Part shown: piece by piece, positions 10,095 through 20,785 of the stretch
Layout: each line of letters opens with the position of its first letter
Position numbering within the stretch: the first letter of the stretch is position 1
From: Triglochin maritima
Taxonomy: Eukaryota; Streptophyta; Magnoliopsida; Alismatales; Juncaginaceae
DNA: 64,000 bases
Direction of reading: 5' to 3'
Assembly (NCBI GenBank): GCA_963682175.1
Contig: OY821784.1
Coordinates: 29,927,621 to 29,991,620 of the forward strand
Notes under the pieces: model-generated
The model's database searches: none
What the model was told of the DNA's origin: nothing
The model's input: only the letters and a program-made list of their open reading frames with translations
Program-made: the position numbers and the translations under genes

Positions 10095-11831
10095 ATATTA
10101 AGAAACAAAGGGTTGCTGGTAGGGTGGGTTTTATCCACCGTCCTGTCCCCAAACGGGGGCAGGTTGCGATCAAATATTTGCCAATCTGCCAACCCACTTA
10201 TATAAATGGGGAGGGTGCAGTGGTCTTTTAATATATCTTGTTAACCCGCCAAACATCAATTAATATGACAATATGTACTATAAATATATTATTTATAATT
10301 TTAAGATTAAGAAAAGAAATATATATTTTTGGTTTAAAAAAATAAAATTAGGAGTAATTTTGTATTAAACTTAGTATTAGATTGATAGAATCATAATAGA
10401 AATCCTAAACTCTGCCCTCTTTCATGTAACAAGCCCACAAACTCAATTAGATAAAAATTTATAGTAACCCACAACCCCCATCCCCCCCCCCCCCCCCCCA
10501 AGGAAGTGATAAAAAAATTCAACCCCCCCAACTCTGCCCCGCTAACACACCAAACTTTGGTGATAGAGGTGGAGGGGAAACCCGTCCAAGGGCATCTAAT
10601 AACATAAAGTAAATGAAAAAAACAAAATCACAATCACAAAAAATACACAAACATGCTAAATACACATGATTTAAACAAGATGATTATATTTGAAAACAAT
10701 CACGAAAAAAGTATCCTCAAATATTTCTCGCTAGTGGTAACCAGTTAGTTCGTATAAGCTCCCAAATATTAGGTCATCCTTACTCATCACATTTTCATAT
10801 ATGTCAACCTGGTCAAATTAGTACTCTCTCTCTCTCTCTCTTCCCTACGTCAGCATGATATTTTTCTTCGCTCTCTTTCTATTATTCACTCATCAACCAC
10901 AACTCACTCATAAAATGTCAACCTAGTCATATAAAAATTCTCTCACTTCTACATCAATTATTTTTCCATCATTTTTAATTTCCCACCATTCCAATTGATT
11001 AGATCACATATTTTAGGAAAATGTGATACATTAATAAATTTATCAACATTATTAAAGTAATTACAACAACTTTATTGCTTTGATTTTTTAAAATCATTTT
11101 CAAAATTTGTTTTTTATTTTTTTTCAATTTTATCAAATATCAACTTCTGAATAACGTGGATGAGAAAGAGTATTGAAAATTTGAATTGTTTTATTCAATA
11201 AAAAACTCTCGTTTTCTAACATAATAAATTATTTACAATTAAATATAAAATAAAAACTAAAACTAACTAAAACGAAACTAAAAATAAAATAAAAAAGACC
11301 AACCGTGAGAATGGACGACTGAGCGCAGATCGCACGACCCATTGAGGGTGCCACTAAGTTGAGGGTACCCTTATGGTCATCAAAACCAAGAGGAGTTGTC
11401 AGCAATCAACATTCCGTACCCCGTACATAGGCTTCTCTCATCATGCACATATATCATGTTTCCAACCTTCTGATATATCAACAAATAAGGGAACAAATAC
11501 TTTATCTTATCTTATTCGTAGCCCATACAAGTAGTACTCTCACCATACCATATTACGTGTTAACAATTATATCAAAAAATTCATGAAATTAAGGTTGCGA
11601 ATACCTTTTATCGATATCTCGTAATTTTTATACCTGTCCAGTTGAGTAACTAATTTTTAATTTTTCTTATTTCTGATAAGTTCGTTGGTGATGCAAATTG
11701 GTATTAATATATCACCCGCTTTGTTCGCAGTGGATTGTCATACGTTGAAATCTCGTAACTCTCGTATATCATGTTTATCTAATGGGTTCTTATACACGGA
11801 CGCACCGTAACCCTAGATATCCGTCGACCAA
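10095..11831. other. AT-rich spacer between the head-to-head gene copies, no gene seen
   Basis: Low-complexity sequence with an uninterrupted run of 18 C at 10482-10499, a CT microsatellite near 10825-10842, and two copies of ATGTCAACCT(G/A)GTCA near 10800 and 10915. The last ~120 bp are the presumed 5' flank of copy 2. I see no ORF with a recognisable family. Confidence 0.6.
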
Positions 11832-14735
11832 ATGGATTCTACACTTCAAGCTTCTATTTCGGGGGTTGTGGTGCACCAGGTTTGTCGTTTTTACCGAAAC
11901 ATTGAATTGCGATACTCTAAAAAGGAATGTTCTCATACGGTTGATGTCTTCTTAGGCTTCTACGCATTACTTCCAGCCCTCCAAATGTTCGTGGACCCCA
12001 ATAGAGAAGGTCTTTGGGAAGTTGAGGGACGCAAAGAAAGATGCCTTCCGGGCTACACCCTTCGGTCACTTCATCAACCTCTCCAACGTTCCTGTCGATA
12101 ATGACATTATCGACTGGTTCGTGGAACACTATGACCCCGAGGAGGTGGGGTTGAGGATCGGCTCTGGGGTAGTACACTTCACCGCCGAAGACGTTGCCCT
12201 AATTTTGGGGCTCAGATTACATGGGAAGGCTGTCAGAATGCAGCCGAAGGAAGTCGCAACCCGACAGGGGGAGATTCTGAACAACACCAATCTATCTGCC
12301 CAGATGATGGCTACGAGATATTTGGTTGATGAGGAGGAGGAGTACGTCCGGCTACTCATTTGTTACATCTTCAGCCATTTTTTGTTCTGCGATGGCACCC
12401 TTCGAACCAAAATTTGGTTCCTCGACCACTTGGCCGACTTCACTAGGCTACACAAGTACGCGTGGGCCGAGGCTGTTCACCAGGCACTTGTGAGGGGCCT
12501 GAAGAAGGCAAACCGGGATCTACGCGATAGGAGATCTACCGGTTCTTCTATTTTAAGAAGGGGATACGTCGAGGGGTGTGTTGCTGTACTACAGGTAATG
12601 AAGTTGTTCCTTTTTATGTTATGTTTGTTCCTTTTTAAGTTTCGTTTGTTCCTTTTTAAGTTTCGTTTGTTCCTTTTTAAGCTGAAGTTGTTCCTTTTTA
12701 AGTTCAAGTTGTTCCTTTTTAAGTTTCGCTTGTTCCTTTTTAAGTTTAGCTTTTTCCTTTTTAAGTTTCGCTTGTTCCTTTTTATGTTCAAGTTGTTCCT
12801 TTTTATGTTTCGCTTGTTCCTTTTTATGTTCAAGAATTTCCTTTCTGTTACAGTTGATCCTTTTTAAGATTCGTTTGTCCTTTTTAAGTTTCGTTTGTTC
12901 CTTTTTATGTTGAAGTTCTTCCTTTTTATGTTGAAGTTGTTCCTTTTTAAGTTCAAGTTGTTCCTTTTTAAGTTTCGCTTGTTCCTTTTTAAGTTTCGCT
13001 TTTTCCTTTTTATGTTATGTCTGTTCCTTTTTAAGTTGAAGTTGTTCCTTTATAAGTTTCGTTTGTTCCTTTTTAAGTTTTGTTTGTTACTTTTTAAGTT
13101 GAAGTTGTTCATTTTTAAGTTTCGCTTGTTCCTTTTTAAGTTTCGCTTGTTCCTTTTTAAGTGATGTATGTTCTTTTTTATGTTGAAGTTGTTCCTTTTT
13201 AAGTTCAAGTTGTTCCTTTATAAGTTTCGCTTGTTCCTTTATAAGTTTCGTTTGTTCCTTTTTAAGTTGAAGTTGTTCCTTATTAAGTTGAAGTTGTTCC
13301 TTTTTTTAGTTTCGCTTGTTCCTTTTTAAGTTTCGCTTATTCCTTTTTAAGTTTCGTTTGTTCCATTTTAAGTTTCGCTTGTTCCTTTTTAAGTTTCATT
13401 TGTTCCTTTTTAAGCTGAAGTTGTTCCTTTTTAAGTTCAAGTTGTTCCTTTTTAAGTTTCGCTTGTTCCTTTTTAAGTTTCGCTTTTTCCTTTTTAAGTT
13501 TCGTTTGTTCCTTTTTAAGTTCAAGTTGTTCCTTTTTAAGTTTCGCTTTTTCCTTTTTAAGTTTCGTTTGTTCCTTTTTAAGTTCAAGTTGTTCCTTTTT
13601 AAGTTTCGCTTGTTCCTCTTTATGTTTCGCTTGTTCTTTTTTATGTTGAAGTTATTCCTTTTTAAGTTCGAGTTGTTCCTTTATAAGTTACGCTTGTTCC
13701 TTTTTAAGTTTCGTTTTTCCTTTTTAAGTTTCGTTTTTCCTTTTTATGTTGAAGTTCCTTTTTAAGTTGAAGTTGTTCCTTTTTAAGTTTCGCTTGTTCC
13801 TTTTTAAGTTTCGTTTGTTCCTTTTTATGTTGAAGTTGTTCCTTTTTAAGTTGAAGTTGTTCCTTTTTAAGATTAGTTTATCCTTCTTAAGTTTCGTTTG
13901 TTCCTTTTTATGTTGAAGTTGTTCCTTTTTAAGTTCAAGTTGTTCCTTTTTAAGTTTCGCTTGTTCTTTATTAGGTATGGCTGTGCGAGAAGTTCAACCT
14001 GGCAGAGCCTAAAATTGGAGGCCATCCTAGGTGGAATCGTTGGTCGAGCATGTTTGGAAAACGGCTCATCCTGAAGAAATGGGAGGAAAGGGGTATCACC
14101 CTTTCAAAAAATTTAGAGGGAGACTTCAATAAGACTGAGTCGACGACCCTGACTCAGTAAGAGAGGGAAATCATTGGTCAGGCTGAAAAAACTCAGCCAA
14201 CCCTACGAACAAATAGTGATTGCCAGTTAACAAGCAGCGAACCTAGGCTGCAATTGAGGGGCTGCAGCATCCCTCGGGACCCACTACGGGAAGAATTGGA
14301 GTTTGCAATGTTGAAGACAAAATGGCTTCAAGCAGAAGTTGCACTGAATGAGGCAAATGAAGAGGTTAAGAGGCTGAATGAGGAACTTAGGAAGTCCAGG
14401 GAGGAAAATGAGACCCTAAGGGAAGAGATTGCATCTCTTCGAGGATATTGTATAGAAGGTGGACATGAAGGAAGAGATGATGAAAGGAGGGATAAAAAGC
14501 AGGAAAGAGAGGAGAATAGGAGGGAAATAGAGAATGAGATTGAGAGGGAAAGAGAAAGAGAAAAAGAAGAGAGCAGGAGAGAGGCGAAAAGGAGAGAGGA
14601 GGAGGAGAAAAGGAGAGAGGAGAGGGAAGAGGAGGAGGAGAAAAAGAGAGAGGAGAGGGAAAGAGAAGAGAAGAGGAAAGAGGTGGAGGAGAAAAGGAGA
14701 GAGGAGAGGGAAAGAGAAGAGAAGAGTAACAGACT
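11832..14735 (+). pseudogene. plant-mobile-domain-like gene, copy 2
   Basis: Exon 1 is 11832-11879 (16 codons, starts MDST), intron 1 11880-11955 (76 bp, GT...TCTTAG), exon 2 11956-12594 (213 codons), intron 2 12595-13974 (minisatellite), exon 3 from 13975. All junctions are phase 0 and match copy 1. Exon 2 has TPFGHFINLSNVPVDNDIID and HFTAEDVALILGLRLHGKAV, resembling the plant mobile domain signature. Exon 3 starts VWLCEKFNLAEP, then has a heptad-rich coiled coil (about 14290-14440) and an E/K/R-rich tract (14460-14730). One in-frame TAA lies at 14158-14160. The 3' end is lost: the frame runs into an inverted minisatellite at 14733. The role is unknown. Alternatives are a host gene family member or a gene carried by a transposon. 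Copies 1 and 2 start 3.1 kb apart, back to back. Confidence 0.65.
12598..13974 (+). repeat. 21-bp minisatellite filling intron 2 of copy 2
   Basis: About 60 tandem units of TGTTCCTTTTTAAGTTTCGCT and variants (GAAGT, CAAGT or TTCGT in the variable third). The constant part is TTCCTTTTTAAG. The array spans the whole intron from donor GTAATG to acceptor TTTATTAG. It creates spurious Phe/Leu/Lys-rich ORFs on both strands. Confidence 0.88.
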
Positions 14736-15630
14736 ACACTTAAAAAGGAACAGACTTCACTTAAAAAGAGCCAGACATCACTTAAAAAGGAACCAAAATA
14801 ACATAAAAAGGATCAGAAATAATTTAAAAAGGAACAGACAATAACATAAAAAGGAACAGAAATCACTTAAAAAGGGACAATCATCGCTTAAAAAGGAACA
14901 TACTTCACATAAAAAGGAACAGACTTCACTTAAAAAGTAAACGAGGTCACTTAAAAAGGAACCGACTTCACATAAAAAGGAACAGAAATCACTTAAAAAG
15001 GAACATATTTAACTTAAAAAGGGACAGTCATCGCTTAAAAAGGAACAGACTTCACTTAAGAAGGAACAGACTTCACTTAAAAAGAGACAGACATCACTTA
15101 AAAAGGAACAGACTTCACTTAAAAAGTAACAGACTTCACTTAAAAAGTAAATGAGGTCACTTAAAAAGGAACCGACTTCACATAAAAAGGAACAGAAATC
15201 ACTTAAAAAGGAACAGACTTCACTTAAGAAGGAACAGACTTCACTTAAAAAGAGACAGACATCACTTAAAAAGGAACATACTTCACTTAAAAAGTAACAG
15301 ACTACACTTAAAAAGGAACATACTTCACTTAAAAAGACACAGACATCACTTAAAAAGGAACCAAAATAACATAAAAACAAACAGAAATAACTTAAAAATG
15401 AACAGACAATAACATAAAAAGGAACACACATCAGTTAAAAAGGAACAAACTTAACTTAAGAAGGAACAAATATCACTTAAAAATGATCAGACTTCACTTA
15501 AAAAGGAACAAACAACACTTAAGTAGGAACAGACAACACAAAAAATCAACAGACTACACTTAAAAAGGAACAGGCAACACTTAAAAAGGAACCAAAAAAA
15601 CAAGAAAGGAAAAAATTCACACTTAAAAAG
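14733..15630 (-). repeat. second 21-bp minisatellite, inverted relative to the intron array
   Basis: About 40 units of CACTTAAAAAGGAACAGACTT on the plus strand, the reverse complement of the TTCCTTTTTAAG core of the intron-2 array. It starts where the E/K/R tract of exon 3 ends and stops exactly at the edge of the Tekay/Del fragment at 15631. Confidence 0.85.
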
Positions 15631-17136
15631 GTAAACACACTGCTCCCTCTGAACCCTCTGTGAACGGTCTCCACTCTGACAATACCTCGAGTAGCCTCCA
15701 CTCCTGGATGCACAGACTCGCAACTGAAACCTCCACCTTCCTGCTCAGTGCATCTGCAACCGAATTCGCCTTCCCCGGATGATAGGAAATGGTGAAGTCG
15801 TAGGCCTTAATGAACTCAAGTCATCTGCGCTGCCTCATATTCAGCTCCTTCTGCGAGAACAAGTACTTCAAGCTCTGATGATTGGTGAAGACTTCGAATT
15901 GCTCGCCATTAAGATAGTGCCGCCAGGTCTTCAATGCGTAAACTACCATTGCCAACTCCAGATCATGAGTAGGGTAGTTCTTCTCGTGCACCTTCAGCTG
16001 CCTCGAAGCGTACGCCACCACCTTCCCGTGCTGCATCAGAACACAACCCAATCCAATCCTTGACGCATCGCTGTATATCACATAGCCTCCACTGCCACTC
16101 GGTAGGGTCAGAATCGGTGCCGTCGTTAGTCGCCTCTTCAACTCCTGAAAGTTGTCCTCACACTTCTGGGACCAAACAAACTTGACGCCCTTCTGCGTCA
16201 ACACTGTCAGCGGTGATGCAAGTCTGGAGAAATCCTGTATGAACCGTCTGTAATACCCTGCCAGTCCCACAAAACTCCTGATCTTCGTCACGCTCGTCGG
16301 GGCTCTCCACTAAGTCACAACCTCGACCTTTGTCGGATCCACCGAAATCTCATCCGCTGACACAATATGCCCCAGAAAAGCCACCTGATCCAACCAAAAC
16401 TCACACTTCGTGTACTTGGCATAAAGCTACTGATCCCTCAAGATGCCAAGCACAATCCTCAGGTGCTCTCCATGTTGCTCTGTCAGGCGAGTATACCAAG
16501 ATGTCATCCACGAATACAACGACAAATCTGTCGAGGTACGCCTGAAAGGTCCTATTCATCAGATCCATGAATGTTGCAGGTGCATTCGTCAGTCCAAATA
16601 GCATCACCAAGAACTCGTAGTGGCCGTACCGCGTCCTGAATGCTGTCTTCTGAACATCTGCCTCCCTGATCCGCAACTGGTGATAACCCAAACGCAGATC
16701 GATCTTCGAGAACACTCTCGCCATCTGCAACTGATCAAACAAGTCATCAATCTTGGGCATAGGGTACCGGTTTCGAACGGTAACCTTATTCAGCATCCTG
16801 TAGTTGATGCACATCCGCAACGATCCATCCTTCTTCTTCACGAAGAGCACAAGCTCTCCCCATGGAGAAACACTCGGTCGAATGAACCCGAAGTCCAGCA
16901 ACTCCTGCAACTCCTGCAACTTCTTTTTCAACTCTTTCAACTGGGCAGGTGCCATCTGATAAGGTGCCTTCGACTGATGTGTCGTACCCACTGCCAACTC
17001 GATGCCAAACTCGATCTCCCGGTGCGGAGGTAACGACGGAATCTCTGCTGGAAACACATCTGGGAACTCCTGCACCACCTCTATATCCTCCAGCCTCCTC
17101 GTCTCAGGATCAGGAACAACCAGAGTAGCCACAAAC
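15631..17136 (-). pseudogene. Tekay/Del-type Ty3/gypsy RT - RNase H fragment
   Basis: Minus-strand coding from about 17125. It begins in the protease-RT linker ([20 protein letters not shown]), then has RT with [20 protein letters not shown] and the catalytic FVDDILVYS near 16500. RNase H follows with [30 protein letters not shown] and the region after [16 protein letters not shown] frameshift lies near 16470 and stops near 16310 and 15820. The fragment ends at the minisatellite edge and integrase is absent. Gag and protease are missing upstream, because the PBS lies only about 15 bp before the RT linker. The wording is that of the Tekay/Del chromovirus group. Confidence 0.8.
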
Positions 17137-17148
17137 GCTCTGATATCA
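17137..17148 (-). promoter_or_regulatory. primer-binding site of the Tekay/Del element
   Basis: Read on the minus strand this is TGATATCAGAGC, an 11/12 match to the initiator-Met-tRNA primer site TGGTATCAGAGC. It lies four bases inside the LTR end. Confidence 0.7.
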
Positions 17149-17151
17149 AAT

Positions 17152-19358
17152 TGTAATATCCCGAAATAGTGGAAATTTAAAAATTTATAATCAAGGCAAT
17201 AGAGCTCAATAATCAAAGATGGGACTGTTACTTCTCATAAAACAAATAAGCGGTGCACCATATTACATCAGAGTTTGTCAAAATGATACATGATTACAAC
17301 AGAACAACAAAAGGAGATAAACGTAATCATGTCGACCTCAGTGGTCCGAATAGAGGATCTGATCCCAAGATACGCGCCCCCGTTGATCACCACCCAACTA
17401 GACCTACTGCGGTCCTGAAAAAAATGCAACAACAATGCCTGAGTTTCCATAAGGAAACACCGTATGCCAAGCTCACCTATATGCATGCAGTAGTACAAAT
17501 GAACCTATCATACTAGTAGCATGTCATGTCATCAACAGTAAGGAATACAGTTCCCCCGAAGGGTAACATGGGACATCAGTCTGACAATCATCATCGGGTC
17601 TCCCGAGGAGACCTACCGTAGGCACATACAGTCTAACGGAACAAGACGTTATACTCCCCACACGCGGCTACACTAATCATGGGGTTCGACAGGGAGCATC
17701 CGCCAGGTCCGCGCCATAAGAAATAGATCTGTAACTTCGTGGTCGACACCACACCAACGGAGTCGTCGCTCGGTCGGTCCATCAATCATCATCTCAGTAG
17801 GTGCCCATCTGAGGAACATAGCCGGAACATCATCATCGGCCCATCAATCATCATCGCCGGAACAACATCGGCGGCATCACCGACGCAGCAATGGTGGTCT
17901 ATCAATACGTCCGACACATCATCGGACGATCCAGACCGAAGTCTGCCAGGTCATCAGGCTCCACGAGCCGCAAACACCAACCGCGCCGCTATAAAAGCAG
18001 GGCAGCGACCTCCGTAGCCCCATGGGCCGGTAGTCACCTCACCCAACGACAGTTGCCTGTCCGCACAATCATCACACATTGGGATCCGCGATCCCTCAGG
18101 CCTGCTACTCTACAATGAGTCCAATCAATCGATCACATTAGTCACGATCCATACATGGAGGTGACGCGTCCCGAACACCCATACTCTTCCACACGGCGGT
18201 CCCTGAGCAGGCACGCGTAACACGCCCACCGTCACCTCCTGGCTCACGCACAAGGCGAGGACACGGGTTTCCGTGGACAGAGTTGACATTCAAAAAGGGA
18301 ACCAGGAATTCAGTCCTGTGCAAAACCGGTCGACCGAAAGAGTCAACTCCGTCGACCGTTTCCTCAAGGGAATCGGTCGACCGAAAGTCTGAAACGGTCG
18401 AACTATTTGCGCAAAACTTAAGTCCCAACGGTCTACCGAAAGTCTTAAACCGGTCGACCGAAACGAGATCAAAATCCGGAGTCGGTCAAAATCACCAAAG
18501 ACTATTCGGTTGACCGACTCAGGGGTCCCGGTCGACCGAAAACTACCAGGGTCATCCTAATAGTCTACGTCATATACCGGTCGAACAATATACACAAATC
18601 GGTCGAACGGCATGCATAAATATCAAGTACACTTAAGTTCCGGTCGAACCCACTCCAAGTGACGGTCGACCGAAAACCAACAAGAAGCCCCAAACTCACC
18701 AGCACATAAGCAACCGGTCGACCTCCACATTGGTATCGTTTGACCGGTGATGGTTAAAGTCAGGTAAAACACTACATCGGTCGACCGCCCATAGGGACCC
18801 GGTCGACCGTTGGTCGTCTTCAACCTCACGCCAGCCGAGGATTTACGCACATCTCATCGCCGAGGAGGCCTCCGACCTCCCCCGACCGACAAACAAAACC
18901 CTCCCACGAGGGTGAGCGACCACAAAACACAGTAGAAGCCGCCATACCTCTCAAAAGCAACGAATCCGCCGGAGCCTCGCTTGCGCCTCCGTTGCCTCCA
19001 GTGATCCTCCGCGCACGATCTACTCCGCACGCCTCACGTTGGCACCACGCCTACTCCACCGGAGTCACCTCCTCCACTGCTGGTCGCCGCACAAGAAAAG
19101 AGAGAGAGTGAGATGGTGCAATGAGAGAAACGAATGTGAGAGAGAGAGAGAAGAACGTTTTCTCTAAACACCCCACCCAACACCCATCATCACAGCCACC
19201 CCAACCCATCACCCTACCCCTCAGACCACTGTGCACGCCACCCTTCTCTTCCCCATGCACACCACTGTGCAACCCATCTCCCCAGGCAAAGCCACCGCTT
19301 AATCACCTCTCTCCTCCTAATCCCCCATTAGCACCCTAATGGGTTTAGGGTTGTAACA
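17152..19358 (-). repeat. LTR of a Tekay/Del-type element
   Basis: On the minus strand it starts TGTTACAACCC (19358) and ends GGGATATTACA (17152), about 2.2 kb, with TG...CA ends and the PBS directly after. Position, orientation and PBS make it the 5' LTR of the RT fragment at 15631-17136. Its middle holds a dense cluster of CGGTCGACCG palindromes. Confidence 0.75.
18305..18830. repeat. cluster of CGGT-NN-ACCG inverted repeats in a gypsy LTR
   Basis: About eight exact GGTCGACC copies and several variants within 530 bp, irregularly spaced. A CACTTAAGTT palindrome sits among them. The same two motifs occur in the copia LTRs of this window. Confidence 0.8.
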
Positions 19359-20737
19359 AAACCAGCTCCAGCACGCTTTGATTTCCAACTTTTAGCTATG
19401 TATCTCGTTTCTATGTTCCCCCCAACTCTTTTTAGTTTGTAACTGTCTTTTACTTAATGCAAATGAGCATCATGCTCTTTCAGAAAAAAACAACTCTCAA
19501 CCTTCTTCCACATAATAAATCCTAACCACCACCTTTCGTGTGTCCACGACTACCGGGTTACGAATTGTACTAAAAAAAGAAAGTGCAACATGTCGGGCTA
19601 ATATGAAGGTATTCTATACCTACGGATTGTTCCTTTTTATAGACCAAACTACAAACAGAATTCGTTGCAATTGTCCCCTAAAATCTCTACAAATTAGTGA
19701 CTGCAACGTTTGTACAGAAAAATGCATTTGAATCAGGAATACAAGGGATTCCTCACAGTGAAGATGCAATTCATGTAAGTCAGCACACTGCCAACTATTT
19801 AATCAGGTGACAATTGGTATTCACAACCTAATTAGTTAGACTTCAAGTTTTTTCCAAGTAATCTTGTTTAGGTTCTTCCAATTATTCTTACGTACTCATT
19901 AAAGTAAGTTACTTCGGCAGTGAGGCTCGTAAGTAATCAAACGTGCCTTGTGTTAGAGAAGTCCTGAACAATTCAATCGACAAATATCCACCAACATACT
20001 CTGGGAAGAACGGGTTAGACGATCACAACAAAGTCCCATACATTAAACTTTAGAATTTGTCATCCTCTGACGAGCAAACTAATTTCTTATGATCTCTTTC
20101 TCGATTTTTAAAGTCTGGATATGATGAAGTCTACATCTTTGAAAAGCTAGAAATCTGACGATTTGTGAAGCTTCGGATTCGGAGTTGATATTGCAAGATG
20201 GGAGGGCATTATACAGGGGTCAACTTATAGAAAATTTTCGAAATAAATAAATAAATATATATATATCAATCATTTCCATTACTTACAATACTTCTAATGT
20301 GTGATTATGTTGTTAATGTTTCCTGCAAATAAGATTAATAGTGCCCCTTTAAGTCTGTCTTGCTGTACGCTGCGTTGTAAGATTGTTTGTTCTATATCAA
20401 TAATGAACATTTAAGGTGATCGTATGTATTTGAATATATATAATTGATACGACACTTGCTAGTATGGTTTGAAATAATAAATATAGGAAGTTATATTCTT
20501 TGTAAGTGGAGTATGTAGAAAATATGAGACATGCATGTTACGCAACTAAAAGGTACTAGGCAAGTGTGATTGAAATTAGACTTCGATATCTATGATTGTA
20601 TATTACTTAAACTTTTTTTTCAAACCGGTAGAATAAAGTTATTGACATTACATACTATATCAGTCAGTTTTCTGTTTCACATGCTTTGAATTCGGTTCAG
20701 TTCTATTTCATTTCATATTAATTCACAAAATCCATTA
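19359..20737. other. stretch without a recognisable gene
   Basis: Mixed-composition sequence. The part at 19370-19490, ending in a short A run after a T-rich stretch, could be the 3' end of a LINE, but this is weak. A TATATA run lies near 20255. The last ~80 bp belong to a repeat shared with 31345-31465. No ORF has a family I recognise. Confidence 0.5.
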
Positions 20738-20785
20738 TTAATTACCCGGACCACCCACCGCAGACACATTGCCGTCTTGGAAGCT
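20660..20785. repeat. dispersed ~120-bp repeat, copy at Tekay/Del edge
   Basis: This segment (GAATTCGGTTCAGTTCTATT ... CCACCCACCGCAGACACATT) has a clear diverged match at 31345-31465. Here it abuts the broken end of the RT/RNase H region. Confidence 0.6.

Noticed and set aside
12895..13765. Long Phe/Leu/Lys-repeat ORFs (LFLFKFR) on both strands, as repeat proteins
   Set aside because: They are translations of the 21-bp intron minisatellite, which has multiple-of-three units. They have no start context, and both strands are equally open.
14733..15630. CRISPR-like array
   Set aside because: Units are contiguous and diverge in the third that would be spacer. There are no unique spacers or cas genes, and the context is a plant genome.
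18305..18830. GTCGAC-rich region as cloning or linker artefact
   Set aside because: Irregular spacing, degenerate copies, and presence in several independent LTRs show natural sequence.
19370..19490. LINE 3' end
   Set aside because: Only a T-rich stretch and a short A run. No endonuclease or RT coding and no target duplication were seen.
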